Assembly: GCF_034424375.1 (NCBI RefSeq)
Contig: NZ_CP139965.1
Location: 5,270,001 to 5,334,000 of the forward strand
From: Paraburkholderia kururiensis
Lineage (GTDB): Bacteria > Pseudomonadota > Gammaproteobacteria > Burkholderiales > Burkholderiaceae
Direction: 5' to 3'
Length of the DNA stretch: 64,000 nucleotides
In this document: positions 35,512 through 44,852 of the stretch, piece after piece
Layout of the letters: each line of letters starts with the position of its first letter
Numbering within the stretch: position 1 is the stretch's first letter
Made by a program: the position numbers and the translations under genes
Notes under the pieces: generated by a model
Databases searched by the model: none
The model's input: the letters and a program-made list of their open reading frames with translations, nothing else
Told to the model about the DNA's origin: nothing

Positions 35512-35904
35512 GACTCGCTCCTCTCTGATTGGACTGTGGACCGGAATTTTCGACGCAGACAAAACCCGTTCATTCAAGCCGCGCACGGTACGATTGGTGG
35601 GGCTGGCATTGCGCAGCATCGACGGGTTGCAATTAGCCGACTGTACGAAATCGAGTCTGCGCCGCGTAATGCCAAGTTTAGGAAAGCGGCAGCAGAGCAC
35701 TAGGTGCGTTGTCCGCAATGATGAATTTCGCTTTTCGCGGCCAATTCATGCCGGATTCCCGCATTGCGCGGCAATCGGCGATCGGGCGACGCAGCAACGC
35801 GACCGTCTTATCCGTTCGTTATAGCGCTGCATTTTTCGCGTGCCGCCGCAGGTAAAATCGCATGCATTGTGCCGAATGCACCGTACGAAATCAGCGAACC
35901 ACAC
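35512..35904. other. divergent intergenic region
   Basis: Lies between the exported repeat protein gene and the rightward gene at 35905. It is less GC-rich than the surroundings (for example around 35715-35745) and should hold both promoters. I see no further gene or clear hairpin. Confidence 0.4.
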
Positions 35905-36444
35905 ATGACCGACACGTCCCTTTCCTCGTCCGACTCCACCCTCGATTCCGCGGCCGAACGCCATGACGCAGACGTGCCCGAAACCGTGCACGAGGACGGC
36001 CTGTGGCGTGACGGCGGCTGGACCGCGCGCGTCATCAAGAACGAGGACGACGATGGCTGGGCCGTCGAGATGATCAAGGACGGCGAGCAGGAGCCGGCCC
36101 TCGTCGGCCCGTGGACGATGGGCCGCAACAAGAAGGACCCGAAGCCGCTCGATACCGCGGCCTTCAATACGCTGGTGAAAACCGCTTCGGAGGTCTTGCG
36201 TCGGCACGAGCAGCAACTGCGTGCCCAGTTGCACAAGAGCGTGACCGTAGCGGCCGCAGAGGGCGATGGCGAACTGGAAATCACGCTGGACATCGTTCCC
36301 GACGAGGACGAGCCCTACGCACTGTTGACGGCGCTCGACGCCTTCGGCGAGCAGCTCGCGCAAGTGCAGGTGCCGCCGAACTTCAAGCTGAGCAAGGCGA
36401 GCGCCGCTAGCTGGGTGGAAAACGAGTTCCGCCGGCCAGGCTAA
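35905..36444 (+). CDS. conserved hypothetical cytoplasmic protein
   Basis: A 179-aa acidic protein without signal or membrane segment. After a polar Ser/Asp-rich start come DGLWRDGGWTARVIKNEDDDG and GWAVEMIKDGEQEPALVGPW, then MGRNKKDPKPLDTAAFNTLV, a helical stretch with RRHEQQLRAQLHKSV, and LDIVPDEDEPYALLTALD. I recognise no named domain. ATG 35905 is preferred because the upstream in-frame part has no ribosome-binding site. Stands alone, 180 bases before the GT41 gene. Confidence 0.75.
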   Translation: MTDTSLSSSDSTLDSAAERHDADVPETVHEDGLWRDGGWTARVIKNEDDDGWAVEMIKDGEQEPALVGPWTMGRNKKDPKPLDTAAFNTLVKTASEVLRRHEQQLRAQLHKSVTVAAAEGDGELEITLDIVPDEDEPYALLTALDAFGEQLAQVQVPPNFKLSKASAASWVENEFRRPG

Positions 36445-36624
36445 ACGCGCGGGCCGCTGCGCAGGCAGGCACCTGGTTTGGCGGCCCGGCGTGTGTGGCG
36501 AAGGTGTGAGGACGCCCAATCACCGAAGCCGCCTGCAGCGGCCCGTTCGCGTCTTCCTTGCATCGGCTTTATGTAATCCGGCCCGTTTAGAATCGCGGCT
36601 TCCATTCCTGCGAGACAACGGGTC

Positions 36625-38988
36625 ATGTCGATCGAAGAACGCTTTGCCGAGGCCAAGGCGCGACACCTGGCCGGCGATCTCGCCGCGGCGCGCGAGCTTT
36701 ACCACGGCATTCTGGCCATTGCGCCTTCGAACCATGAAGTGACCTTCCGGTTGGGCATCCTGGCGCTACAGACGGGGCAGACCGACGAGGCGCTGGTATG
36801 GGTGGGGCTCGCGCGGCAGCAACATCCGGCCGAGCCGCGCTACTGCCTGGGCGAAGGGCAGATCCTCGCCACCCTGGGCCGCTACGAGCAGGCGGTGCGG
36901 ACGTATCGCGAGGCGCTCGCGCATGCGCCGGCGAGTATCGACGCGTGGTTCGCGCTCGCCTCCGTGCTGGAAGCGTCCGGGGACCGGGCGGGAGCGATCG
37001 GGGCCTATGCCGCGCTGCTCGAACTCGATGCGTTCCACGCGGACACGCTCAACAATCTCGGCAACTGCTACCGGCAGCAGGGCGACATCGCGCAGGCCGA
37101 AGGGGCGTATCGACGCGCACTCGCCGCACAGCCTGCTCACGCGAGCGCGCTCGCCAATCTCGCCACGCTTCTTCAGACGCGCGGCCATCTGGACGAAGCT
37201 GTTGCGCTGTTGCGCGAGACGGTGGTTGCCGAGCCGGGCGTGGCGGCGCATCGCGTTAACCTGGGCGTGGCGCTCGCGGAACAACGCGAACACGCCGAAG
37301 CCACCGCAGTCCTCGAGCAGGCGCGCGCGCTCGATCCGCAGCATGCCGATGCCGCCTACAACCTCGCGAGCGTGCTGCACGCGCAAGGTCGACGCGAGGA
37401 GGCGCGTGCGCACTACCTCTCGGCCATCGCGCTCGCGCCCGCCCATGCCGACGCCCACAACAACCTCGGCAACCTATTCAAGGAACTGGGCGACCACGAG
37501 GCCGCGGCCGCGGCGTTCGAGTCGGCCATCCGCGCGCGGCCCGGCTTCGTTGCCGCGTACAACAACGCGGGCAGCCTCGCGCGCGCGCTCGGTCGCATGG
37601 ACGACGCCGAGGCGCGCTACCGCGCGGCGCTCGCGGCGGACCCGCGTCATTCGGCAAGCTGGAACAATCTCGGGAACGTGCTGAAAGACACGGGCGCGCT
37701 GGACGAGGCTCTCGACTGCTATCGGCGGGCGCTCGACTGCGATCCGCATAACGTCGTGGCGCACAGCAACCTGGCGTACGGGCTCACGTTCCAGACCGAG
37801 GACGGCTATGCCGTGCTCGACGAGTGCAAACGCTTCGCCGCGCGTCACGAGGCACCGCTGCTCGCCGGCGCGCCAAGCCACGCGAATCGTCGCGATCCGC
37901 ATAAGCGTCTGCGCGTCGGCTACGTGTCCGCGGATTTTCGCGATCATTGCCAGTCGCTCTTCACCGCGCCGCTTTTCGCGCATCACGATCACGAGGCGTT
38001 CGAGATCGTCTGCTATTCGAGCGTGGTGCGGCCCGACACCTTTACGCAGCGCATCGCCGGGTGGGCCGACGTCTGGCGCGACGTGCGCACGCTCGACGAC
38101 GCGCAGCTCGCGCAAACCGTTCGCGACGACGGCATCGATATTCTCGTGGACCTCACGATGCACATGGCCGACGGCCGGCCGCTGCTGTTCGCGCGGCAAC
38201 CCGCGCCGGTGCAGGTGGCGTGGCTGGCGTATCCGGGCACGACGGGCAGCCGGGCGATCGGGTACCGGCTGACGGACCCGTGGCTCGATCCGGCTGGCGA
38301 CCCTCACGTAGACAGCCAATACAGCGAGCGCTCCGTGCGTCTGCCGGACTCGTTCTGGTGCTACGACCCGCACAGCTCGGTGCCGCCTGTCGAGCCTTCG
38401 CCGCAACGTCCGGGCGAACAGTTCACGTTCGGCTGCCTGAACAATCCCTGCAAGCTCACGGACCGCACGCTCGGCATGTGGGCGCCGGTCATGCGCGCCG
38501 TGCCCGAAGCGCGCCTCGTTCTGATGGCGCCGTCGGGCCAGGTGCGGGAGCGCCTCGCGGCGCGGCTTGCGGCGCACGGCATCGATATGCAGCGCGTGGT
38601 GTTCCGCGCTTTCCGTCCGCGCGAGCAGTATCTGGAGACGTATCGCGAAATCGATCTCGCGCTCGACACGTTCCCGTACAACGGCCACACGACGAGCCTC
38701 GACGCGCTGTGGATGGGGGTGCCGGTCGTCACGCGGATGGGCCGCTCGGTGGTGGGACGGGGTGGACTGAGTCAACTGGCAAACCTGGGGCTCACCGAAC
38801 TCGCCGCTTCCACGGATGAGCAGTTCGTCCGGCTTGCCGTTGATCTGGCCCACGACACGCAACGGCTGGCGACGTTGCGCGCGAGCCTGCGGCCGCGTAT
38901 GACGCAGTCGCCGCTGATGGACGGCGCGCGCTTCGCGGCGAATGTGGAGCGCGCGTATCGCCAGATGTGGGCGCAATGGTGCGCGTGA
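36625..38988 (+). CDS. TPR protein with O-GlcNAc-transferase-like (GT41) domain
   Basis: A 787-aa protein. Residues 1-390 hold about ten to eleven tetratricopeptide repeats (for example ADAHNNLGNLFKELGDHEAA). Residues 425-785 form a GT41/SPINDLY-type glycosyltransferase: RVGYVSADFRDH with H441 (cf. human OGT His558), FGCLNNPCK with K610 (cf. Lys842), and DTFPYNGHTTSLDALWMGVP with H688-T689-T690 (cf. the His920-Thr-Thr site). The sugar-nucleotide pocket is therefore complete. It should glycosylate Ser/Thr of cytoplasmic proteins; donor and target are unknown and no flagellin gene is nearby. ATG 36625 has only a weak site. Confidence 0.9.
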   Translation: MSIEERFAEAKARHLAGDLAAARELYHGILAIAPSNHEVTFRLGILALQTGQTDEALVWVGLARQQHPAEPRYCLGEGQILATLGRYEQAVRTYREALAHAPASIDAWFALASVLEASGDRAGAIGAYAALLELDAFHADTLNNLGNCYRQQGDIAQAEGAYRRALAAQPAHASALANLATLLQTRGHLDEAVALLRETVVAEPGVAAHRVNLGVALAEQREHAEATAVLEQARALDPQHADAAYNLASVLHAQGRREEARAHYLSAIALAPAHADAHNNLGNLFKELGDHEAAAAAFESAIRARPGFVAAYNNAGSLARALGRMDDAEARYRAALAADPRHSASWNNLGNVLKDTGALDEALDCYRRALDCDPHNVVAHSNLAYGLTFQTEDGYAVLDECKRFAARHEAPLLAGAPSHANRRDPHKRLRVGYVSADFRDHCQSLFTAPLFAHHDHEAFEIVCYSSVVRPDTFTQRIAGWADVWRDVRTLDDAQLAQTVRDDGIDILVDLTMHMADGRPLLFARQPAPVQVAWLAYPGTTGSRAIGYRLTDPWLDPAGDPHVDSQYSERSVRLPDSFWCYDPHSSVPPVEPSPQRPGEQFTFGCLNNPCKLTDRTLGMWAPVMRAVPEARLVLMAPSGQVRERLAARLAAHGIDMQRVVFRAFRPREQYLETYREIDLALDTFPYNGHTTSLDALWMGVPVVTRMGRSVVGRGGLSQLANLGLTELAASTDEQFVRLAVDLAHDTQRLATLRASLRPRMTQSPLMDGARFAANVERAYRQMWAQWCA

Positions 38989-39142
38989 CGTGCTGCAGCC
39001 GCAGCCGCGCCGTGCGGCGATGGCGTTCGCGCGAGGGCCTGCCGGTCCTTTGCCGCAGCGGCGGCCCGCGGACAGCCGCCGCACCGCCGGATGCTATCCT
39101 CTCGATCCTTTGAAATTTCGGTACTTCAGCCGGCCTTCCTTC

Positions 39143-40120
39143 ATGACCACGCTTATCAAACGCGCTTCCGCCGAGGCCCGCGCCTCTCGTCCTGCTCGTG
39201 ACAGCCGCGACAGCGGCGAAACCCGCACTGGCCTCGCTGTCGCGGCTCCAGGCCCGAAAGCCGGCAACCGCCACGAGACCGCGCGCCCGAAGCGCATGCG
39301 GCGCCACGGCGCGACATCCGACGCTGCAACGGACAACGCGTACCTCATCGAGGCGCCGCGCAAGCCGCGCTTCGCCCCCGTCACGTTTTCCGAAGAGAGT
39401 GGCGTGCGTTACCTGCACTTCGGCACGGAGTGGGTGCAAGGCGCCATGCGCCTCAGCAAGCCCGACGTCATCGAACTGGAGTATGCCGAGCAGATGATGG
39501 CGTGGCTGTTGTTCCTGGGTACGCCGAAGCGGATCGTCCAGCTTGGGCTCGGCGCGGCGGCGCTGACGAAGTTCGCGTACCGCTTCCTGCGTCCCGCGAA
39601 AGTGGAAGCGGTGGAGCTGAATCCGGCCGTGGTGGTGGCCGCGCGCACCATGTTCGCGCTGCCGCCCGACGACGCGCGCCTCACCGTGCACGAGCGCGAC
39701 GCGTGGGACTTCGTCAACGACCGCGCCAACCACGGCACCGTCGGGGCCATGCAGATCGACGTCTACGACGCCACGGCGCGTGGCCCCGTGCTCGACAGTG
39801 TCGGGTTCTATCGCGCGGTGCGGGCCTGCCTCACGGAGGCGGGCGTCGTGACCATCAACCTGTTCGGCGACCACCCGAGCTTCGTGCGCAACATGAAGCA
39901 TCTGAAGGCCGCCTTCGATGGCCGCGTGGTTGCGTTGCCCGAAGTGCACGAAGGTAACCGGATCGCCATCGCGTTCTCCGGCCCGGCGCTCGACGTGCCG
40001 TACGCACAGCTGGAGCAGCGCGCGAAGCTGATCGAGGCGAAGCTCGGGCTGCCCGCGCGCAAGTGGATAAAGGGTCTGCGCGAATCGACGGGGCAGACGG
40101 GCGCGTCGTTTGCCATCTGA
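39143..40120 (+). CDS. spermidine-synthase-like methyltransferase-fold protein
   Basis: A 325-aa protein. The first 70 residues are basic and Arg/Ala-rich, probably disordered. The rest has the spermidine-synthase-type Rossmann fold: RIVQLGLGAAALTKFAYRF (nucleoside-binding loop), KVEAVELNPAVVVAAR with the acidic Glu, and MQIDVYDATARGP. The usual gatekeeper and substrate loops are only partly like SpeE, so polyamine synthesis is not certain. ATG 39143 is used because the frame upstream reads through unrelated sequence. Confidence 0.8.
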   Translation: MTTLIKRASAEARASRPARDSRDSGETRTGLAVAAPGPKAGNRHETARPKRMRRHGATSDAATDNAYLIEAPRKPRFAPVTFSEESGVRYLHFGTEWVQGAMRLSKPDVIELEYAEQMMAWLLFLGTPKRIVQLGLGAAALTKFAYRFLRPAKVEAVELNPAVVVAARTMFALPPDDARLTVHERDAWDFVNDRANHGTVGAMQIDVYDATARGPVLDSVGFYRAVRACLTEAGVVTINLFGDHPSFVRNMKHLKAAFDGRVVALPEVHEGNRIAIAFSGPALDVPYAQLEQRAKLIEAKLGLPARKWIKGLRESTGQTGASFAI

Positions 40121-40407
40121 ATCCAACGGGCTGGCTGGCATCAGATCTCGTCGACCTGCTCGCCGCCCGTCAGTGGCGTGCCCACCCGAGCCGCCCGCCA
40201 GCATTCCAGCCCATAGCCGTCGATAACGGCTGACCGCCCGGGGAGCCGCACGCCGCGCGGCGCTCCGGGTCGCCCCTGCTTGACCGCCCGTTCGGCGCGC
40301 CTATACTCTGTCCTGGTTTCGGGGTATCCCGCGGGCTATCCGCTTGCGGGACGGTTGCCCACCCCAGGCGATGCGGCAACTCAATATAAAAGGAAAAAGG
40401 AGACGTC

Positions 40408-40647
40408 ATGGCACACGACGCCGACGCGAACAAGTCACGCAAAGCGTGGCTCTGGTTGCTGGTGCTTCCCTGGCTCGCAATGATCTGGGTCCCCTCGTAC
40501 AACAAGATCGAGCCCACGCTGTGGGATTTCCCGTTCTTCTACTGGTACCAGCTGCTGTGGGTGCTGATCAGCGCCGTGATCACCGCGCTCGTCTATCACA
40601 AGACCAAGTCCCGCAAGGGTAGCGGCACGACGGGAGGCGCACGATGA
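40408..40647 (+). CDS. DUF3311 small membrane protein, MctP partner
   Basis: A 79-aa protein with two hydrophobic helices (WLWLLVLPWLAMIWVP and YWYQLLWVLISAVITALVY), matching DUF3311, which is almost always encoded just before a sodium:solute symporter of the MctP class. It has a strong AAAAAGGAG site. Its stop overlaps the mctP start (ATGA), so the two are coupled; it probably helps fold or stabilise the permease. Confidence 0.92.
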   Translation: MAHDADANKSRKAWLWLLVLPWLAMIWVPSYNKIEPTLWDFPFFYWYQLLWVLISAVITALVYHKTKSRKGSGTTGGAR

Positions 40648-42194
40648 ACCTCACTGCCACGTTCGTCTTCGTGCTGTTTTTCATCGGCGTCACTATCCTG
40701 GGCTTCGTTGCGGCGCACTGGCGCAAGGGCGACCTGGCGCATCTGGACGAGTGGGGTCTGGGCGGCCGCCGTTTCGGCACCATCGTGACCTGGTTCCTGC
40801 TGGGCGGCGATCTTTACACGGCCTACACGTTCGTCGCGGTGCCGGCGCTGGTGTTCGGCGCGGGGGCAACCGGCTTCTTCGCGCTGCCGTACACCATCCT
40901 GATCTACCCGTTTGCGTTCGTGGTGTTTCCGAAGCTCTGGAGCATCGCCAAGCGCCACGGCTACGTGACCTCGGCGGACTTCGTCAACGCGCGCTATGGC
41001 AGCCGCACGCTGGCGCTCGCGGTCGCCGTGACGGGCATCGTGGCGACCATGCCGTACATCGCGCTGCAACTGGTCGGTATCGAAGTGGTGATCGGCGCGC
41101 TCGGCTTCGACACGACAGGCTTCGTCGGCGACCTGCCGCTCATCATCGCGTTCGCGATTCTGGCGGCGTACACGTATACGTCGGGCCTGCGTGCGCCGGC
41201 GATGATCGCCATCGTCAAGGACCTGCTCATCTACGTCACGATCGCCGTTGCGATCATCGTGATTCCGGCGCAGATGGGCGGCTTCGGCCACATCTTCAGC
41301 GCGGTGCCGCCGGCCAAGCTGCTGCTGAAGGCGCCCGATGCCGCGAGCCTGAACGGCTTCAGCGCCTATGCCACGCTCGCCGTGGGTTCGGCGCTGGCGC
41401 TGTTCCTGTACCCGCACTCCGTGACGGCGATTCTCTCGTCGTCGTCGGGCAACACCATTCGCCGCAACATGGCGATGCTGCCGGCGTACTCGCTCGTGCT
41501 CGGCCTGCTCGCGCTGCTCGGCTACATGGCGCTGGCCTCGGGCGTGAAGGACATGCCGGAATTCGCGCCGTACTTCAAGGCCTTCGGTCCGAACTTCGCC
41601 GTGCCGGCGCTGTTCCTGCACTTCTTCCCGTCGTGGTTCGTCGGCGTCGCGTTCGCGGCTATCGGCATCGGGGCGCTGGTGCCGGCGGCCATCATGTCGA
41701 TCGCGGCTGCGAACCTTTACACGCGCAACATCCACAAGGAGTTCGTCAACCGCAACATGACGCACGAGCAGGAGACCAACGTCGCGAAGCTGGTTTCGCT
41801 GATCGTGAAGGTGGGCGCAGTGGCGTTCATCCTCGGGCTGCCGCTCACGTACGCGATCCAGCTGCAACTGCTGGGCGGCATCTGGATCATCCAGACGCTG
41901 CCGGCCATCGTGCTCGGGCTCTACACGCGTGTGCTGGACTATCGCGGTCTGCTGATCGGCTGGGCGGTGGGCATCGTGACGGGCACGTGGATGGCGGTGT
42001 CGTTGAAGCTCGCTAGTTCCATCTTCACGGTGCATCTGTTCGGGATGGCGATTCCCGGTTATGCCGCCGTGTGGTCGCTCATCGTGAACCTCGTGGTGGC
42101 CGTGGTGGTGAGCGTGCTGATCCACGTGGCGGGCGTGAAGAAGGCCGAAGACCGCACGCGGCCGGAGGACTATCTGGACGTGGTCGAAAGCTGA
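40644..42194 (+). CDS. mctP: monocarboxylate/solute:sodium symporter, MctP type
   Basis: A 516-aa inner-membrane permease of the sodium:solute symporter family with about 13 helices. Diagnostic stretches: EWGLGGRRFGTIVTWFLLGGDLYTAY near residues 36-60, YTYTSGLRAPAMIAIVKD, and the later VGIVTGTWMAVSLKL. Characterised MctP proteins take up lactate, pyruvate, propionate and alanine; the same range is inferred. It is translationally coupled to the DUF3311 gene and ends at a clear terminator. Confidence 0.92.
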   Translation: MNLTATFVFVLFFIGVTILGFVAAHWRKGDLAHLDEWGLGGRRFGTIVTWFLLGGDLYTAYTFVAVPALVFGAGATGFFALPYTILIYPFAFVVFPKLWSIAKRHGYVTSADFVNARYGSRTLALAVAVTGIVATMPYIALQLVGIEVVIGALGFDTTGFVGDLPLIIAFAILAAYTYTSGLRAPAMIAIVKDLLIYVTIAVAIIVIPAQMGGFGHIFSAVPPAKLLLKAPDAASLNGFSAYATLAVGSALALFLYPHSVTAILSSSSGNTIRRNMAMLPAYSLVLGLLALLGYMALASGVKDMPEFAPYFKAFGPNFAVPALFLHFFPSWFVGVAFAAIGIGALVPAAIMSIAAANLYTRNIHKEFVNRNMTHEQETNVAKLVSLIVKVGAVAFILGLPLTYAIQLQLLGGIWIIQTLPAIVLGLYTRVLDYRGLLIGWAVGIVTGTWMAVSLKLASSIFTVHLFGMAIPGYAAVWSLIVNLVVAVVVSVLIHVAGVKKAEDRTRPEDYLDVVES

Positions 42195-42239
42195 CCGGCT
42201 TCGTAGCGGCTTCACCGGCGTTTCGACACGCCGACACCG

Positions 42240-42274
42240 ATGCCCGCACCGCAAGGTTGCGGGCATTTGTTTTT
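42240..42274 (+). terminator. intrinsic terminator after mctP
   Basis: A 9-bp stem (ATGCCCGCA at 42240-42248 with TGCGGGCAT at 42258-42266), 9-base loop, then TTGTTTTT. It lies 45 bases after the mctP stop and insulates the downstream FUSC gene. Confidence 0.88.
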
Positions 42275-42422
42275 CCGGTGCACGATATCGAGCCTGCCTG
42301 GGTTCGCCTGTGCCTGCCTTGAGTGCTTGAGCCTCGCCCGGCGTGCTGATCGCCCGTTGCTTCGTCTTGCGGCTCACGGCATTCCCCTTGTGCCTGCCTT
42401 CGATACCTTGCCTCGTTCGCCC

Positions 42423-43583
42423 ATGGCTTCATCCGATCCTGACCGTTCGCCCCGCTCTGCCAGCACGCGCCGCCGCGCGCCGCTCTCGCACGTCTCGCGT
42501 GCCTGGCGCGCGGTCACGTCGCCGTACTACCGCTATCGCAATGCGGCCGTGATTCACAGCGTGCGCGTGGGGCTCGCCATGCTCGTCTCCATTCTCGCGA
42601 CGACGGGCATCGACTTGCCGCATGGCATCTGGGCTTCGGTGACGCTGCTCGTGGTAATCGGCGGCCTTCAGCATCAGGGCAATATCCGCAAGAAGGCGGC
42701 GGAGCGCGCCATCGGCACGCTGCTCGGCGCGGTGATCGGTCTTGCGGTGATCCTGCAGGCGAACGTCATCGGATCACCTGCGCTCACCTATGTGCTGATG
42801 TCGATCGTGGCCGGCGTGTGCGGCTACTACGCGATCGGCAAGCCGGCCTACGTCGCGCTGCTCACGGCGATCACGATGTACATCGTGGCGGGCCACGGCG
42901 ACAACCTCATCTCGGTCGGCCTGTGGCGCACGTTCAACGTGCTGGTGGGCATCGTGATCGCGCTCGCGTTTTCGTTTGCGCTGCCGCTCTATGCGACGTA
43001 CTCGTGGCGCTATCGTCTTGCGCAGAATCTGCGTGAATCCGCGCGCGTCTACGCGAAGATCATGAGCGGCGAAGCGCTCGACGCCGAAGCGCAGGTGCAG
43101 ACCTTTCTGCGCCTCGGCGAGCGGCTCGTGCAGCTGCGCTCGCTGATGCCGTCCGTGACGAAGGAGACCGGCGTGCCGATGAGCACACTGGAAGACATCC
43201 AGCGGCTGCATCGCTCGCTCCTGAGCGCGCTGGAGATGCTTTCGACAGCCGCGCTCGGACAGACCGATCCCGCCGCGCGCGCAGCATTCGCACGCGCGGC
43301 GAATGTCGATGCGCCGGAGGTGAGGGCGGCCCTGCTCGCGATGGCAAGAGCCTTGCGGTTCGCGGGCGCGAAAGGGTTGCGGATGGCGAATACGCCGATG
43401 GTCGGGGTGCCGGAGGGAGAGATCAGCGCAGTGGAGGCTGCATCGTCAGCCGGTGCTTCTTTGGACTTGTTGGGCCCGTGCTGGCTAGGGCAACGCATTG
43501 CGGGGCAGGTGGATTGCCTGCGAGCCTTGCTCGTGGAAACCGAGCCGCAGTGGAATATCGAGCGGCACGCCGCGGCTTCGTGA
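42423..43583 (+). CDS. short FUSC-family inner-membrane protein
   Basis: A 386-aa protein. After a basic start it has one set of about six helices (SVRVGLAMLVSILATTG, GIWASVTLLVVIGGLQHQG, AIGTLLGAVIGLAVIL, ALTYVLMSIVAGVCGYYA and others) with the FUSC-like RKKAAERAIGTLLG motif, then a cytoplasmic helical half. Classic FUSC/YccS/AaeB proteins are about 650-700 aa with two membrane sets, so this is the half-size form. Family members export aromatic acids such as p-hydroxybenzoate, an inference only. The start at 42423 has no strong ribosome-binding site. Confidence 0.82.
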   Translation: MASSDPDRSPRSASTRRRAPLSHVSRAWRAVTSPYYRYRNAAVIHSVRVGLAMLVSILATTGIDLPHGIWASVTLLVVIGGLQHQGNIRKKAAERAIGTLLGAVIGLAVILQANVIGSPALTYVLMSIVAGVCGYYAIGKPAYVALLTAITMYIVAGHGDNLISVGLWRTFNVLVGIVIALAFSFALPLYATYSWRYRLAQNLRESARVYAKIMSGEALDAEAQVQTFLRLGERLVQLRSLMPSVTKETGVPMSTLEDIQRLHRSLLSALEMLSTAALGQTDPAARAAFARAANVDAPEVRAALLAMARALRFAGAKGLRMANTPMVGVPEGEISAVEAASSAGASLDLLGPCWLGQRIAGQVDCLRALLVETEPQWNIERHAAAS

Positions 43584-43627
43584 CTCGCTTCGGCCGTGAC
43601 GGCAGACGACCGCTTCGCTGTACCGAA

Positions 43628-43661
43628 CGGATCACGGCACGGTGGCAAGCACCGTGATCCG
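43628..43661. other. hairpin between convergent FUSC and transaldolase genes
   Basis: CGGATCACGG (43628-43637) pairs with CCGTGATCCG (43652-43661). An alternative inner hairpin pairs CACGGTG (43638-43644) with CACCGTG (43650-43656); the two overlap and cannot form together. No T run on either strand. Likely a shared terminator-like or mRNA-end structure. Confidence 0.5.
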
Positions 43662-43688
43662 CTCAACGACACGCGAGCGTGACGGGGA

Positions 43689-44642
43689 TCAGCGCAGCGC
43701 TTCGATCAGCTTTTCGAGCTTGATCGCGTCGGCCGCGAACGCGCGAATGCCTTCGGCCAGCTTTTCGGTGGCCATCGCGTCGTCGTTGACGAGGAAGCGG
43801 AACGACGGCTCGTCTACCGGCACGCGGTCGATCTGCTCGCCCTTCGCGGTTTCGGGCGACAGCTTGCGCTGCACCGGTTCCGTGCTGTCGTGCAGCTTTT
43901 GCAGCAGGTCGGGGCTGATGGTGAGCAGATCGCAGCCGGCCAGTTCGACGATCTGGCTCGTGGTGCGAAAGCTGGCGCCCATCACCTCGGTCGTGTAGCC
44001 GAACTTCTTGTAGTAGGCGTAGATGCGGCGCACGGACTGCACGCCCGGGTCGTTGGCACCGCCGTTCTTCACGTCGTCCCAGTTGCTGCCGGCGGCCTTC
44101 TTGTACCAGTCGTAGATGCGGCCCACGAACGGCGAGATCAACTGCGCGCCCGCTTCAGCGCAGGCCGCGGCCTGCGCGAGCGAGAACAGCAGCGTCATGT
44201 TGCACTTGATGCCGTCCTTCTGCAGCACCTCGGCCGCGCGAATGCCTTCCCACGTGGAGGCGAGCTTGATCAGCACGCGCTCGCGGCCAATGCCGGCCGC
44301 TTCGTAGAGCTTGATGATTTCGTGGGCCTTGTCGATGGATGCCTTCGTGTCGAACGAAAGCCGTGCGTCCACTTCGGTCGAGACGCGGCCCGGAATGATC
44401 TTGAGGATTTCGGTGCCGAACGCGATCAGCAGATGGTCGATGATGGCGCCCACCGGCTTCGACGCGTGGTCGCGCACGGTTTTTTCGAGCAGCGGCTTGT
44501 AGTCGTCCTTCTGGACGGCCTTGAGGATCAGCGACGGATTGGTGGTCGCATCTTGCGGCTTGTACTGCGCGAGCTGCTGGAAGTCGCCGGTATCCGCGAC
44601 GACGGTCGTGTACTGTTTCAGCTGGTCGAGTGAGGTAGTCAT
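43689..44642 (-). CDS. tal: transaldolase
   Basis: Transfers dihydroxyacetone units in the non-oxidative pentose phosphate pathway. The 317-aa protein matches E. coli TalB in size and motifs: QDATTNPSLILKA near 30-41, the Schiff-base Lys126 in RVLIKLASTWEGI, CNMTLLFSLAQAAACAEAG, SPFVGRIYDWYKK and TEVMGASFRTTSQI. The start at MTTSLDQLKQ (44642) is the family start; the frame runs upstream to 44834 without support. It stands as a single leftward gene. Confidence 0.97.
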   Translation of the reverse strand: MTTSLDQLKQYTTVVADTGDFQQLAQYKPQDATTNPSLILKAVQKDDYKPLLEKTVRDHASKPVGAIIDHLLIAFGTEILKIIPGRVSTEVDARLSFDTKASIDKAHEIIKLYEAAGIGRERVLIKLASTWEGIRAAEVLQKDGIKCNMTLLFSLAQAAACAEAGAQLISPFVGRIYDWYKKAAGSNWDDVKNGGANDPGVQSVRRIYAYYKKFGYTTEVMGASFRTTSQIVELAGCDLLTISPDLLQKLHDSTEPVQRKLSPETAKGEQIDRVPVDEPSFRFLVNDDAMATEKLAEGIRAFAADAIKLEKLIEALR

Positions 44643-44852
44643 GTCGAGCCTTGAAAAGCGCGTGAGCGCCGTGGTCCAGAAGAGTTGAAAGGGGGGCCGC
44701 CCGTCAGGTGGTTCGTTGGGCTGCCCGTTGTTTTGCCGGGTTCTGCCGCGGGTGTTGCCGGGGCGGCCAGTATGGCTTGAGGCGCCACTTCGTGCTGCTA
44801 TTTTATGGCGAATCGGATGATGCTGTTTTGACACCGCGACCGCCGTGCCGCG

